Of a DNA stretch of 64,000 bases, positions 24,640 to 32,161 are shown one piece after another; position 1 is the stretch's first letter, and each line of letters opens with the position of its first letter. This stretch comes from Verrucomicrobiaceae bacterium (GTDB lineage Bacteria > Verrucomicrobiota > Verrucomicrobiia > Verrucomicrobiales > Verrucomicrobiaceae), in assembly GCA_016795485.1 (NCBI GenBank), contig JAEUHM010000058.1, positions 62,001-126,000 of the forward strand. The letters run 5' to 3'. The notes beneath the pieces were generated by a model. It was given only the letters and a program-made list of their open reading frames with translations. It ran no database searches and was not told the DNA's origin. The translations under genes and the position numbers were made by a program.

Positions 24640-27359
24640 GCAGGAGGGTGCTCATTCTTTGGGCCTGCGTGTGCCTTTTTGCCGAGCTCGGCGCACTTTG
24701 CTCTGAACTCGATCAGCGGAAAAGACAAGTCAGGGAGGCCGAGGAGAAACTACAATCGCTACCTCGCCAGTCAGAAGAGTGGCGGGCCGCGCACGGAGAG
24801 TGGTTGAGGTTTAGGGTAGCTCTGATGGACGAAATGTTCCGTGCAGGTGACGTAGAGCAGGCTGCGTCTGAGTTGGCCGACATTGAGAACCAGCTGATTC
24901 CCGGTGAAGACGCTACTTCTCGGGTGGCAGTCTATGAGGCAAGGGCGAATGCCGAGATCCGCTGGGGTGGTGGTTGGCCAAAGGCTAGGAGCTTTCTTGA
25001 TCAGGCGGAGAGGGCAGCCGCATCGGACGCAGGCGATGATCTGCCGCTGCTAGTCTTGCTTGCGAGGGTGGAAGCCGCCAACGCTTGTCAGCAGTATGAG
25101 GAAGCTCTGGCGACACTGAAGCGATTGTTTGCTGCGGTAGCTACTTCCAGATTGCGTGTGGAACGTGCTCAAGTTTTGAAAACTCAAGCCAGAGCTAGGG
25201 AAGCCCTCACATTTCATTACATGGGAAAGCTGGCAGCATCAAAAGCATCGAGTCTCCAGGGCATTGCAGAGCTTGCCGAATATTCTTTGGTGGATGCCAA
25301 AGCGTTGGAAGCGCGGTTGAGGTCCAATCTTGCAGCTACCTGTCTTGCGCTAGATGAGAATGCGGAAGCTGTGCAACATGCAGAAGCTTCGATCGCCGCA
25401 TTGTCTCCGACTTTGCTGGAACGAGCTGAGCGGGAAGCATTAGCCAGTGCTTATCTAACGCGAGCAACGGCGAGGTGCAAGATAAGCAAGGATCTCGCAG
25501 CCAAGAGCATCCAGACAGATTTAGCTGCATCTCGGCGACTGTATGAACAATGCTATGGAGAGAGATCCGCGAGCCTTGTTCCGCTCTTGACCACCATTTC
25601 ATGGATTGCTCTTGAGGTGAAGGACATCGATGGGGCTGAAGTAGGTCTTACTCGCGCCATGAGGATCGCAGAGGCGAATCGAATGCCGCCCTATTTCCGT
25701 ATTCCTCTGCTAGAGAACTTGTGTCGCTTGAGGCTACTTCAAAGACGAGCCGAGGACGCCCGGCAAATCGCCGCGAATATGCGGGATATCTGGAAGGCGC
25801 GCTTTCCTATCGTTATGGCGGCCGGCACGGAGGCTGATCGCATCAACACGCTGCGGGAAGTGTCCTGGCTAGATTGTGCAATGGCAGCGAGATCGCCACA
25901 GTCTGCTTCTGAGGATGATTCTGGCGCTGTCGATGCGATTTTGGCAACCTATGGTGCTGTGTTTGACTCATTGCTCAGAGACGCAGGTCTGATCGGCAGG
26001 CTCCCTCAAGACCAAAAGCAGCGGTATTTTGAAAATAGAGCACGGCTTGCAGCGCTAACGCTCAAGGTTCAAAACGACAATGGCTCGAATGCCGAGAATG
26101 AGGTTTCAAATCTCCGGCGGATACTTCGAGACATGGAGCTTTTGCATGGTTTTGACGCTCAAACGGAGGAGCTGCGTGCGCGGTTGCAGAGCGCTATGCC
26201 AAAGCACTCCGCCCTGGTCGCGTACTCGCCCTTCCGGAGCATGGATGGCAAAGCGATGGAGAGAGTGGCCGTGGCTGTGGTGACCTCGCAGGTTGCCACC
26301 GTGGTGCAACTCCCGGCTTCACGAGACAGTATCCGCAGCGAGGGAGATGCGCTACTACGAGCCATTGCTAACAAGGAGCCGTCTGCAGAGGTTCAAGCGA
26401 TCATCGCTGGGCTTAGGGATGCTCTGTGGTCGCCGATAACCGGTTTCTTGGCCGGTGTAGAGAGAGTCTATTTGTGTCCTGATGCTTCCATGCACCGGGT
26501 TCCGAGTGTGGTTTGGGATCATCCGGATGTGAGCTTTCTCACGAGCCCTCAAGCCATTCTGCGGAAAGCTCCCGGTCACGTTGAGATCAATCACGCAACA
26601 GCGGCATGGATCCTGGTGAATGCTAGCCAGGGTGTGGTCCATTTCGAGCCTGACCTCCCGTTCCCCTATGACGTGGTCAATCACCTTCCAGAGCATTCGA
26701 TGCCGGAACTTCCGGGTACGACGAAGGAGGTGGATGGGATTGAAGCAAGTCTCCCGGAGAGGTGGTTCAGGCTTCATTCTGACACTCCCACCGGTGCGCC
26801 TGAAGAGAGCGCGTTTATCGCCGCCCTAGTTGATCCGCCGGCCGTGATTCATTTTGCAGGGCATGCTGTGGCGCATGATCCAGGTGTTGAGTCCTCGAGT
26901 GCTCCATCTTCATGGTGGGAGGGTATTGATCAACCGCGTGCTCTGTGGTGCAGTAGCCTTATCTTTCCAAATCCTCAGCCTGCAATCCACGCTGAGGACC
27001 TCGGGACCGATAACTTTCTGTTCGCCGCAGAAGTCGCGGGATTGGACCTCACGGGAACTCAACTTGTGACGCTCTCTGCGTGTGACACGGGCGCGGGGAT
27101 CAGTCCCAAGAGCGAGGGCCACTACAGCCTAGCGCGCGCATCTCATACAGCGGGTGTGCGTGACGTTCTGAGCGCCACTGAGGCGATTCCAGACGGTCCG
27201 ACCGTGGATTTGATGGTGCTATTCTACGAACGACTCGCCAAGGGCGAGGACGCAGCGATAGCTTTGTGGCAAGAGCAGAGAAAACTCATCAAACCGGACA
27301 AGCCTGACACGGTCCGTGCGTTTGGATTCTTCCGCTTGACCCGAGCCTGGGTAAAATAA
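24636..27359 (+). CDS. Exported CHAT-domain caspase-like protease with helical repeat N-terminus
   Basis: The protein has 907 residues. An N-terminal hydrophobic leader (RVLILWACVCLFAELGALCS) suggests export. About 550 residues of alpha-helical repeats resembling TPRs follow. The C-terminal third is a CHAT domain: YLCPDASMHRVPSVVW, then IHFAGHA with catalytic His743, then TLSACDTG with catalytic Cys816, and the closing GVRDVLSATEAIPD and LMVLFYERLAKGEDAAIALW. Both catalytic residues are present. CHAT proteases are relatives of caspases and separase and usually act inside cells. Here the gene overlaps a TpsA-like gene and carries a leader, pointing to action in the periplasm or outside. The target is unknown. 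Confidence 0.9.
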   Translation: MSRRVLILWACVCLFAELGALCSELDQRKRQVREAEEKLQSLPRQSEEWRAAHGEWLRFRVALMDEMFRAGDVEQAASELADIENQLIPGEDATSRVAVYEARANAEIRWGGGWPKARSFLDQAERAAASDAGDDLPLLVLLARVEAANACQQYEEALATLKRLFAAVATSRLRVERAQVLKTQARAREALTFHYMGKLAASKASSLQGIAELAEYSLVDAKALEARLRSNLAATCLALDENAEAVQHAEASIAALSPTLLERAEREALASAYLTRATARCKISKDLAAKSIQTDLAASRRLYEQCYGERSASLVPLLTTISWIALEVKDIDGAEVGLTRAMRIAEANRMPPYFRIPLLENLCRLRLLQRRAEDARQIAANMRDIWKARFPIVMAAGTEADRINTLREVSWLDCAMAARSPQSASEDDSGAVDAILATYGAVFDSLLRDAGLIGRLPQDQKQRYFENRARLAALTLKVQNDNGSNAENEVSNLRRILRDMELLHGFDAQTEELRARLQSAMPKHSALVAYSPFRSMDGKAMERVAVAVVTSQVATVVQLPASRDSIRSEGDALLRAIANKEPSAEVQAIIAGLRDALWSPITGFLAGVERVYLCPDASMHRVPSVVWDHPDVSFLTSPQAILRKAPGHVEINHATAAWILVNASQGVVHFEPDLPFPYDVVNHLPEHSMPELPGTTKEVDGIEASLPERWFRLHSDTPTGAPEESAFIAALVDPPAVIHFAGHAVAHDPGVESSSAPSSWWEGIDQPRALWCSSLIFPNPQPAIHAEDLGTDNFLFAAEVAGLDLTGTQLVTLSACDTGAGISPKSEGHYSLARASHTAGVRDVLSATEAIPDGPTVDLMVLFYERLAKGEDAAIALWQEQRKLIKPDKPDTVRAFGFFRLTRAWVK

Positions 27360-27383
27360 GTGCATTCATTGGCCCCAAAAGTG

Positions 27384-27411
27384 AAGCGCCCCGGACGATG
27401 CCGGGGCGCTT
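27384..27411 (+). terminator. Terminator-like hairpin closing the CHAT locus
   Basis: AAGCGCCCCGG (27384-27394) pairs perfectly with CCGGGGCGCTT (27401-27411) across a six-base loop, 24 bases after the CHAT stop. The stem is very strong but the following T-run is short (TTATGT), so efficiency is uncertain. Confidence 0.7.
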
Positions 27412-27788
27412 ATGTATCCCACCTGTGCCGTTCAGGCCGAGGGCGCACGATCCGTCTCTTGCGAGGTGGGAACCCGCAGTTTGGAGCCGTGCCGTCCAAT
27501 AAAGGCGTGACACTTAAAGCTCCGGCGCGCAGTCCCCTGGATCAGAATATCGGTTCGGGCCACTTGATGCCTCGATAACGAACACTGCAGGAAATCTTGC
27601 CGGCCGCTGAGGACCGAGAAAGGGTTGTCAAAGATCAAAGAATGCTGAGGGAGGCAAGCAAACGCCAGCGCCTTGTCAATGTGAACCAGCGCACTTTCCA
27701 TGCCATTCTTGGTGGGACTCGTCTCTGTAGGCAAGTTGGATTGCCAGACGGCTTGCAATCCGTGGTGGGTTCGCAACTGTGGGCGGCC
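27412..27788 (+). other. 377-base gap with no assigned gene; possible degenerate insert
   Basis: No gene is supported between the CHAT terminator and gatC. The reverse strand keeps an open frame of 114 codons at 27432-27776. It has no hydrophobic or conserved motif I can name and no clear start signal. The forward frame from 27597 simply runs into gatC. The composition differs little from the surroundings. It may be the remains of an insertion, but no terminal inverted repeat or target duplication was found by eye. Confidence 0.4.
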
Positions 27789-28076
27789 ATGTCATCCCAC
27801 GTCATCGACATTCACCGCATAGCCACGCTTTCCCGTCTAAAATTGACGCCGGAGGAAGCTGTCAGCTACGAGTCTCAGCTCTCCAAGATCTTGGATCACA
27901 TGGATGTGTTGTCTCGATATGATCTGGAGGGCGTGGAACCTAGCGCTCACGCAATGCCAGTCTATGACGTCTGGCGCGAGGATGCATCTCGCCCCGGCTT
28001 TACTGCTGAACAAGCATTGTCTAACGCTCCACGCCGAACATCTGATCAGTTCATGATCGGCAAGGTTGTTGAATAA
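27789..28076 (+). CDS. gatC: Asp/Glu-tRNA(Asn/Gln) amidotransferase subunit C
   Basis: The protein has 95 residues, the usual GatC length. The helix pair IDIHRIATLSRLKLTPEEA and SQLSKILDHMDVLSRYDLEGVEPSAH matches the family, including the VEPxxH motif that wraps around GatA. The C-terminal MIGKVVE corresponds to the typical PxVV ending. GatC stabilises GatA in the GatCAB complex, which converts Glu-tRNA(Gln) or Asp-tRNA(Asn) to the amidated forms in the cytoplasm. ATG 27789 gives the expected N-terminus; the open frame upstream is not part of the gene. gatA follows after five bases. Confidence 0.93.
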   Translation: MSSHVIDIHRIATLSRLKLTPEEAVSYESQLSKILDHMDVLSRYDLEGVEPSAHAMPVYDVWREDASRPGFTAEQALSNAPRRTSDQFMIGKVVE

Positions 28077-28081
28077 CCCTG

Positions 28082-29554
28082 TTGTCCCATTTCCCTGTGT
28101 CACTCGCCAGTCAGTCTATAAAATCCCTCCGCGAACAGCTTGCTGCTCGCACAATTTCACCATCTGAGATTGTTGAAGATCTTCACTCCACCGTGGAGAG
28201 GCTCAATCCTCAGATTGGAGCATTTCTTTCCTTGGACATCGCTGCTGCAAAGACCGAGGCAGAGCAGTCTGATGTGACAAAGGCACTCGGAGGCATCCCT
28301 GTAGCCATTAAAGACAACATCAACGTCACCGGTCAGCCCTGCACCTGTGCGTCCAAGATTCTCGCAGAAAACTACATCGCTCCCTACGACGCTACGGCAA
28401 TTAAGCGACTTCGTGACGGTGGAGCAGTTCCTTTTGGACGCTTGAACATGGACGAGTTTGCCATGGGTTCATCTACTGAGAACTCCGCACTTGGAGTAAC
28501 TCGAAACCCGTGGGATTTGGAGCGTATTCCGGGTGGGTCTAGCGGCGGATCTGCTGCTGCTGTGGCGAGCGGTATGGCATTGGCGGCACTCGGATCAGAT
28601 ACTGGCGGATCGATTCGTCAGCCCGCTGCACTTTGTGGCTGCGTGGGTATCAAACCGACTTATGGCAGAGTGTCTCGCTTCGGACTGGTCGCATTTGCAT
28701 CATCTCTTGACCAGATTGGAACGTTTACCCGAACAGTGGAGGATGGCGCGCTTGTTCTGAATCAAATTTGCGGCCATGACACGAATGACTCAACTTCTCT
28801 GGGTGTTTCTGTTCCGGATTTTTCTGCTGGCTTGAAGAGTGGCGTCAAAGGTATGCGCATAGGTTTGCCAAAGGAGTACTTCATCGATGGCACTCACCCT
28901 GCCGTCACCGCTGCGGTGGATGCCGCAGTGAAGCACTATCAGTCCCTTGGGGCCGAGATTGTGGAAATCTCTCTACCGCATACGGATGCAGGAGTTGCTA
29001 CTTATTACATCTTGGCCCCCGCCGAGGCATCGGCAAACCTAGCTCGCTTTGACGGTGTGCGGTATGGGCATCGCACCCCACAGGCTGCGGATGTACTGGA
29101 TCATTACATGTCGTCAAGGTCAGAGGGTTTTGGCCCAGAGGTAAAGCGCCGAATCCTATTGGGAACGTATGTTTTGAGCAGCGGTTACTACGACGCGTAC
29201 TATCTAAAGGCCCAGAAAGCCAGGACGCTGATCCGGCAGGACTTTGAGCGTGCCTTTGCTGAGGTGGATGTCATTTTGTCACCCACTGCACCATCTCCTG
29301 CTCATAAGCTGGGCTCGATGCGGGATAACCCGATCCAAATGTATCTTGAAGACATTTTCACGATCGCCGCGAACCTAGCTGGACTTCCTGCTATGAGTCT
29401 CCCTTGCGGATTCGCGGAGGAAAACGGGAAGAAGTTGCCTGTCGGTATGCAATTGATTGCTCGGCCTCTTGATGAAGGCACCATGCTACGTGCGGCTTAC
29501 GCCTATGAGAGCACGACGGATTGGCATCTACAGCGCCCGCCGCTATTCGCGTGA
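28082..29554 (+). CDS. gatA: Asp/Glu-tRNA(Asn/Gln) amidotransferase subunit A
   Basis: The protein has 490 residues, the normal GatA size. The amidase-signature domain is complete: VAIKDNINV holds the catalytic Lys, GGSSGGSAAAVASG is the glycine/serine-rich block with the bridging serine, and GSDTGGSIRQPAA holds the nucleophile Ser. It hydrolyses glutamine to supply ammonia for tRNA amidation. There is no in-frame ATG near the expected N-terminus. TTG 28082 gives MSHFPVSLAS, and GTG 28097 is an alternative. The last 12 bases overlap the end of a convergent gene on the other strand. gatB is not in the window. Confidence 0.95.
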   Translation: MSHFPVSLASQSIKSLREQLAARTISPSEIVEDLHSTVERLNPQIGAFLSLDIAAAKTEAEQSDVTKALGGIPVAIKDNINVTGQPCTCASKILAENYIAPYDATAIKRLRDGGAVPFGRLNMDEFAMGSSTENSALGVTRNPWDLERIPGGSSGGSAAAVASGMALAALGSDTGGSIRQPAALCGCVGIKPTYGRVSRFGLVAFASSLDQIGTFTRTVEDGALVLNQICGHDTNDSTSLGVSVPDFSAGLKSGVKGMRIGLPKEYFIDGTHPAVTAAVDAAVKHYQSLGAEIVEISLPHTDAGVATYYILAPAEASANLARFDGVRYGHRTPQAADVLDHYMSSRSEGFGPEVKRRILLGTYVLSSGYYDAYYLKAQKARTLIRQDFERAFAEVDVILSPTAPSPAHKLGSMRDNPIQMYLEDIFTIAANLAGLPAMSLPCGFAEENGKKLPVGMQLIARPLDEGTMLRAAYAYESTTDWHLQRPPLFA

Positions 29555-30514
29555 TGGCGGCTGATAGCCGGGGCTCAGTTCGGTGATCGCTTTCCACATG
29601 GCTGGCTCGTTTGGCGTACCGTTGAAAAGGATCCTGCCTCGGTCAGATATCAGCACGGCTCGTGGCACCTGACCGATCTCCCACATTTGTGAAAATGGAG
29701 CTCCCGCTGGTTCAGCAAGCCATGGAATGGCGATCTTATTCGCCTTCTGAAAGTCACGAGCAACGATGTCCGCGTTGCTCCGGTCCATGTTCACTCCAAC
29801 CAGAGTGATCTCAGCTTTTTTGAGATTTGCAGCGGCGGCTAGGAGCGACTGCAGAGCGGTGCTGCCCTCAATGGCTGAGGCTCGCCAGCAGAAACAGAGA
29901 ATACCGCGCCCATTGCCAAGCAGTTGAGCCAATGGCACCTCGTTGCCCGATGTGTCGAGCAGAGTGCTGGCGAAATCGATCCGGAGATAGTTCATGCGTT
30001 CCTTCATTTGTTCGCGTGCCACTACGCGACCAAACAACGATGCTTGTTCAGGGAACAACCAGAAGCCTTTCTCGATTTGTTTGCGGAACTCATCCTGATC
30101 GTTGTCTTCCAGGGCCATCAGAGCCCGAGCGTAAGCGATCAAGCCACGAAACTGCTCAATCGAACTGATTCCACTGAGCGATTGTTGCGGCGTAAAACCA
30201 ATGGCCGCTGTCTCAATTTCCGTGATGGCACTTGCGAGGTAAGAAGCGTCCTCGTTGCGGATGCCATAAAGCAGCTTGCCTTCAGCGACTTGCTGTTTGC
30301 TCATGCCGGATGCCTCGGCGCTCTTTGCAGCAGCCACGATGGCCTTTCGACTGCTAGCAGACAGAAGTTCCTTGCTCACCGACATCTCCGATTGCGCAAA
30401 CACATCCGAGACGGTCAGGCATAGGCTGACAGCCAGTGCGAAATGGAGGGGGGTGGTGGGTAGAAACACAAGGAACGTTCCGCCCGTGTGTTGAATCTGT
30501 CCACTACCATTCAC
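29543..30514 (-). CDS. Exported thioredoxin-fold (TlpA/redoxin-like) protein with an atypical active site
   Basis: About 323 residues. A hydrophobic N-terminal segment (LHFALAVSLCLTVSDVFAQ) indicates export. A helical region of 150 residues precedes a redoxin-like domain: GNEVPLAQLLGNGRGILCFCWRAS, then ITLVGVNMD, then WLAEPAGAPFSQMWEIGQVPRAVLISDRGRILFNG. The cis-proline motif QVPRAVLI is typical of TlpA-like proteins. The usual CxxC becomes CFCWRA, so the redox chemistry may be lost or altered. The start is a GTG at 30514, because no in-frame ATG lies before the signal segment. Its end overlaps the 3' end of gatA by 12 bases. Confidence 0.72.
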   Translation of the reverse strand: MNGSGQIQHTGGTFLVFLPTTPLHFALAVSLCLTVSDVFAQSEMSVSKELLSASSRKAIVAAAKSAEASGMSKQQVAEGKLLYGIRNEDASYLASAITEIETAAIGFTPQQSLSGISSIEQFRGLIAYARALMALEDNDQDEFRKQIEKGFWLFPEQASLFGRVVAREQMKERMNYLRIDFASTLLDTSGNEVPLAQLLGNGRGILCFCWRASAIEGSTALQSLLAAAANLKKAEITLVGVNMDRSNADIVARDFQKANKIAIPWLAEPAGAPFSQMWEIGQVPRAVLISDRGRILFNGTPNEPAMWKAITELSPGYQPPSRE

Positions 30515-30572
30515 TCGGATAGACGCGAGAAATTGGGCTGCCTACACGTTCAACCTCGCCACATTGCCAATC

Positions 30573-31520
30573 ATGAACATTCGCCATCTGTTTTTCATAG
30601 CCCTAAGCTCCCCATTCGCAGCAATCGCCCAAGACACATCGTTGCACGACTGGTTGATCCCTGGTGAAGACTGGAAGCCAGCGGTTACGGGTCAGACTTT
30701 CACCGATGGGCTTTGCGTGGATAAGGAAGGAAACTTGTTCTATACCGATGTGCGCAATGGGAAAGGCATTTACAAGCTGGATGCCACCACTGGGCAAACC
30801 TCATTGGTGATCGACAATCTTCCAGGCATAAGTGGCGTTCAAATTGGTCCCGATGGCCGGTTTTATGCGTGTCACAACCGTGAACAGCGGGTGATCGCCA
30901 TCGACAAAGCCGGGCAAATTGATGTTTTCCTCACAGGTGTGAAGTGCAACGACCTCGTGGTGACCACTGCTGGCAATCTCTACTTCACCGAGACTCCGAC
31001 AAAGCGAGTGCACTTGATCAAGAAGGACAAGTCGCACGTCATCGCAGATGAAGGGCATGTGACTCGTCCGAACGGCATCTCTGTTTCCCCGGATCAGAAA
31101 ACATTGGCGGTTTCGGATCACGGTGGGCAGAATGTTTGGACTTGGCAGATCAATGACGACGGCACTCTTGCTGGAGGCGCTCCCTACATGACGATGGAAC
31201 TGCCGCTTGAGCCGAATCAGGCAGGAAACGCCAAGCCGGGTGAGCGGCCAGCGAATCTACCACTATTCAAAAAGGAGGCATTGGGAGATGGCATGACGAC
31301 GGAAACTTCTGGTCGTTGGTTTGTGACAACAGCGTTGGGAGTGCAGGTGTTTGACCAAGCCGGGCGACTGGCTGGCACCCTGGCACGGCCAAAACCAGAT
31401 TCTAAGGTGGTGAGTGTTGAGTTTGCCGGCAAAGATCACGACATTCTGTATATTGCTGCGGGCGACACGATTTGGGGTCGTAGACTGAAGGTAAAAGGCT
31501 GGTTTGGCACCGGTCAATGA
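30573..31520 (+). CDS. Exported SMP-30/gluconolactonase-like beta-propeller
   Basis: The protein has 315 residues with a signal peptide (MNIRHLFFIALSSPFAAIAQ). It shows six-bladed propeller repeats typical of SMP-30/gluconolactonase proteins: FTDGLCVDKEGNLFYTDV, GVQIGPDGRFYACH, CNDLVVTTAGNLYFTE, RPNGISVSPDQKTLAVSD and VEFAGKDHDILYIAAGD. The Asn of CNDL and PNG and the Asp of VSDHG are in the places of the metal ligands. It probably hydrolyses a sugar lactone in the periplasm. ATG 30573 is chosen over an upstream TTG. Its stop overlaps the next start by ATGA, so the two are co-translated. Confidence 0.87.
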   Translation: MNIRHLFFIALSSPFAAIAQDTSLHDWLIPGEDWKPAVTGQTFTDGLCVDKEGNLFYTDVRNGKGIYKLDATTGQTSLVIDNLPGISGVQIGPDGRFYACHNREQRVIAIDKAGQIDVFLTGVKCNDLVVTTAGNLYFTETPTKRVHLIKKDKSHVIADEGHVTRPNGISVSPDQKTLAVSDHGGQNVWTWQINDDGTLAGGAPYMTMELPLEPNQAGNAKPGERPANLPLFKKEALGDGMTTETSGRWFVTTALGVQVFDQAGRLAGTLARPKPDSKVVSVEFAGKDHDILYIAAGDTIWGRRLKVKGWFGTGQ

Positions 31521-32161
31521 ATCGGCGCAAGTTTTCAGCTGCGATTGGGTCACTTGCACTGACAAAGTGTTCCAAGGTGCCGCCTCCAGTGGCGACTCAT
31601 TCATTGTTGAGTGCCAAATGGCAGAGCCGATGGAAAGTCCCGGTCATCCCTGAAGTGGGTCGAGCAGAGGTTAAGGAGAACTCCATCCGTCTTGAGTCTG
31701 GCGCTCCAATGACGGTGGTGAGATTCGATGCCTTGGATGAGTTGGGAGTAAACTTAGCGCACTACGAAGTGAACTTTGAAGCGAGGCGGATTGAGGGGAA
31801 TGACTTCTTTGCTGCCTTGACGTTTCCCATCGGTTCGAAAGACCGCTGTTTGAGTTTCATCAATGGGGGATGGGGCGGTGGCACGACTGGACTGTCGAAC
31901 ATTGATCACACTCCTGCGTCTGACAATCTGACGGCGAGTCTTCAGAGATATGTGTTGGGCCAGTGGTATGGCTTTAACCTCATGGTTACTCCTGAAGAGA
32001 TCCTGGTAAGAATGGATGGGCGCTCGATTATCAGGACTGCCGCTCAAGGACAGCATTTTGGTCTGCGCCCCGGAGACATTGAGTTGTGTGCCCCGTTTGG
32101 CTTTGCCAGCTATGAGACTGTGGGAGAAGTTCGGTCAGTGATGATCAAGAGCCTCTCTTGA
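31517..32161 (+). CDS. Exported beta-sandwich protein, unknown function (DUF1080/LamG-like fold)
   Basis: The protein has 214 residues. The N-terminus (MNRRKFSAAIGSLALTKCSKV) resembles a Tat or lipoprotein leader with RRKF and a cysteine near residue 18. The rest is strand-rich, with NLAHYEVNFEARRIEGNDFFAALTFPIG, YVLGQWYGFNLMVTPEEILVRMDG and APFGFASYETVGEVRSVMIK. This is a jelly-roll order similar to DUF1080 and laminin-G-like carbohydrate-binding modules. It overlaps the SMP-30 gene and probably serves the same sugar pathway. Its 3' end overlaps the convergent amidohydrolase gene by 17 bases. Confidence 0.72.
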   Translation: MNRRKFSAAIGSLALTKCSKVPPPVATHSLLSAKWQSRWKVPVIPEVGRAEVKENSIRLESGAPMTVVRFDALDELGVNLAHYEVNFEARRIEGNDFFAALTFPIGSKDRCLSFINGGWGGGTTGLSNIDHTPASDNLTASLQRYVLGQWYGFNLMVTPEEILVRMDGRSIIRTAAQGQHFGLRPGDIELCAPFGFASYETVGEVRSVMIKSLS

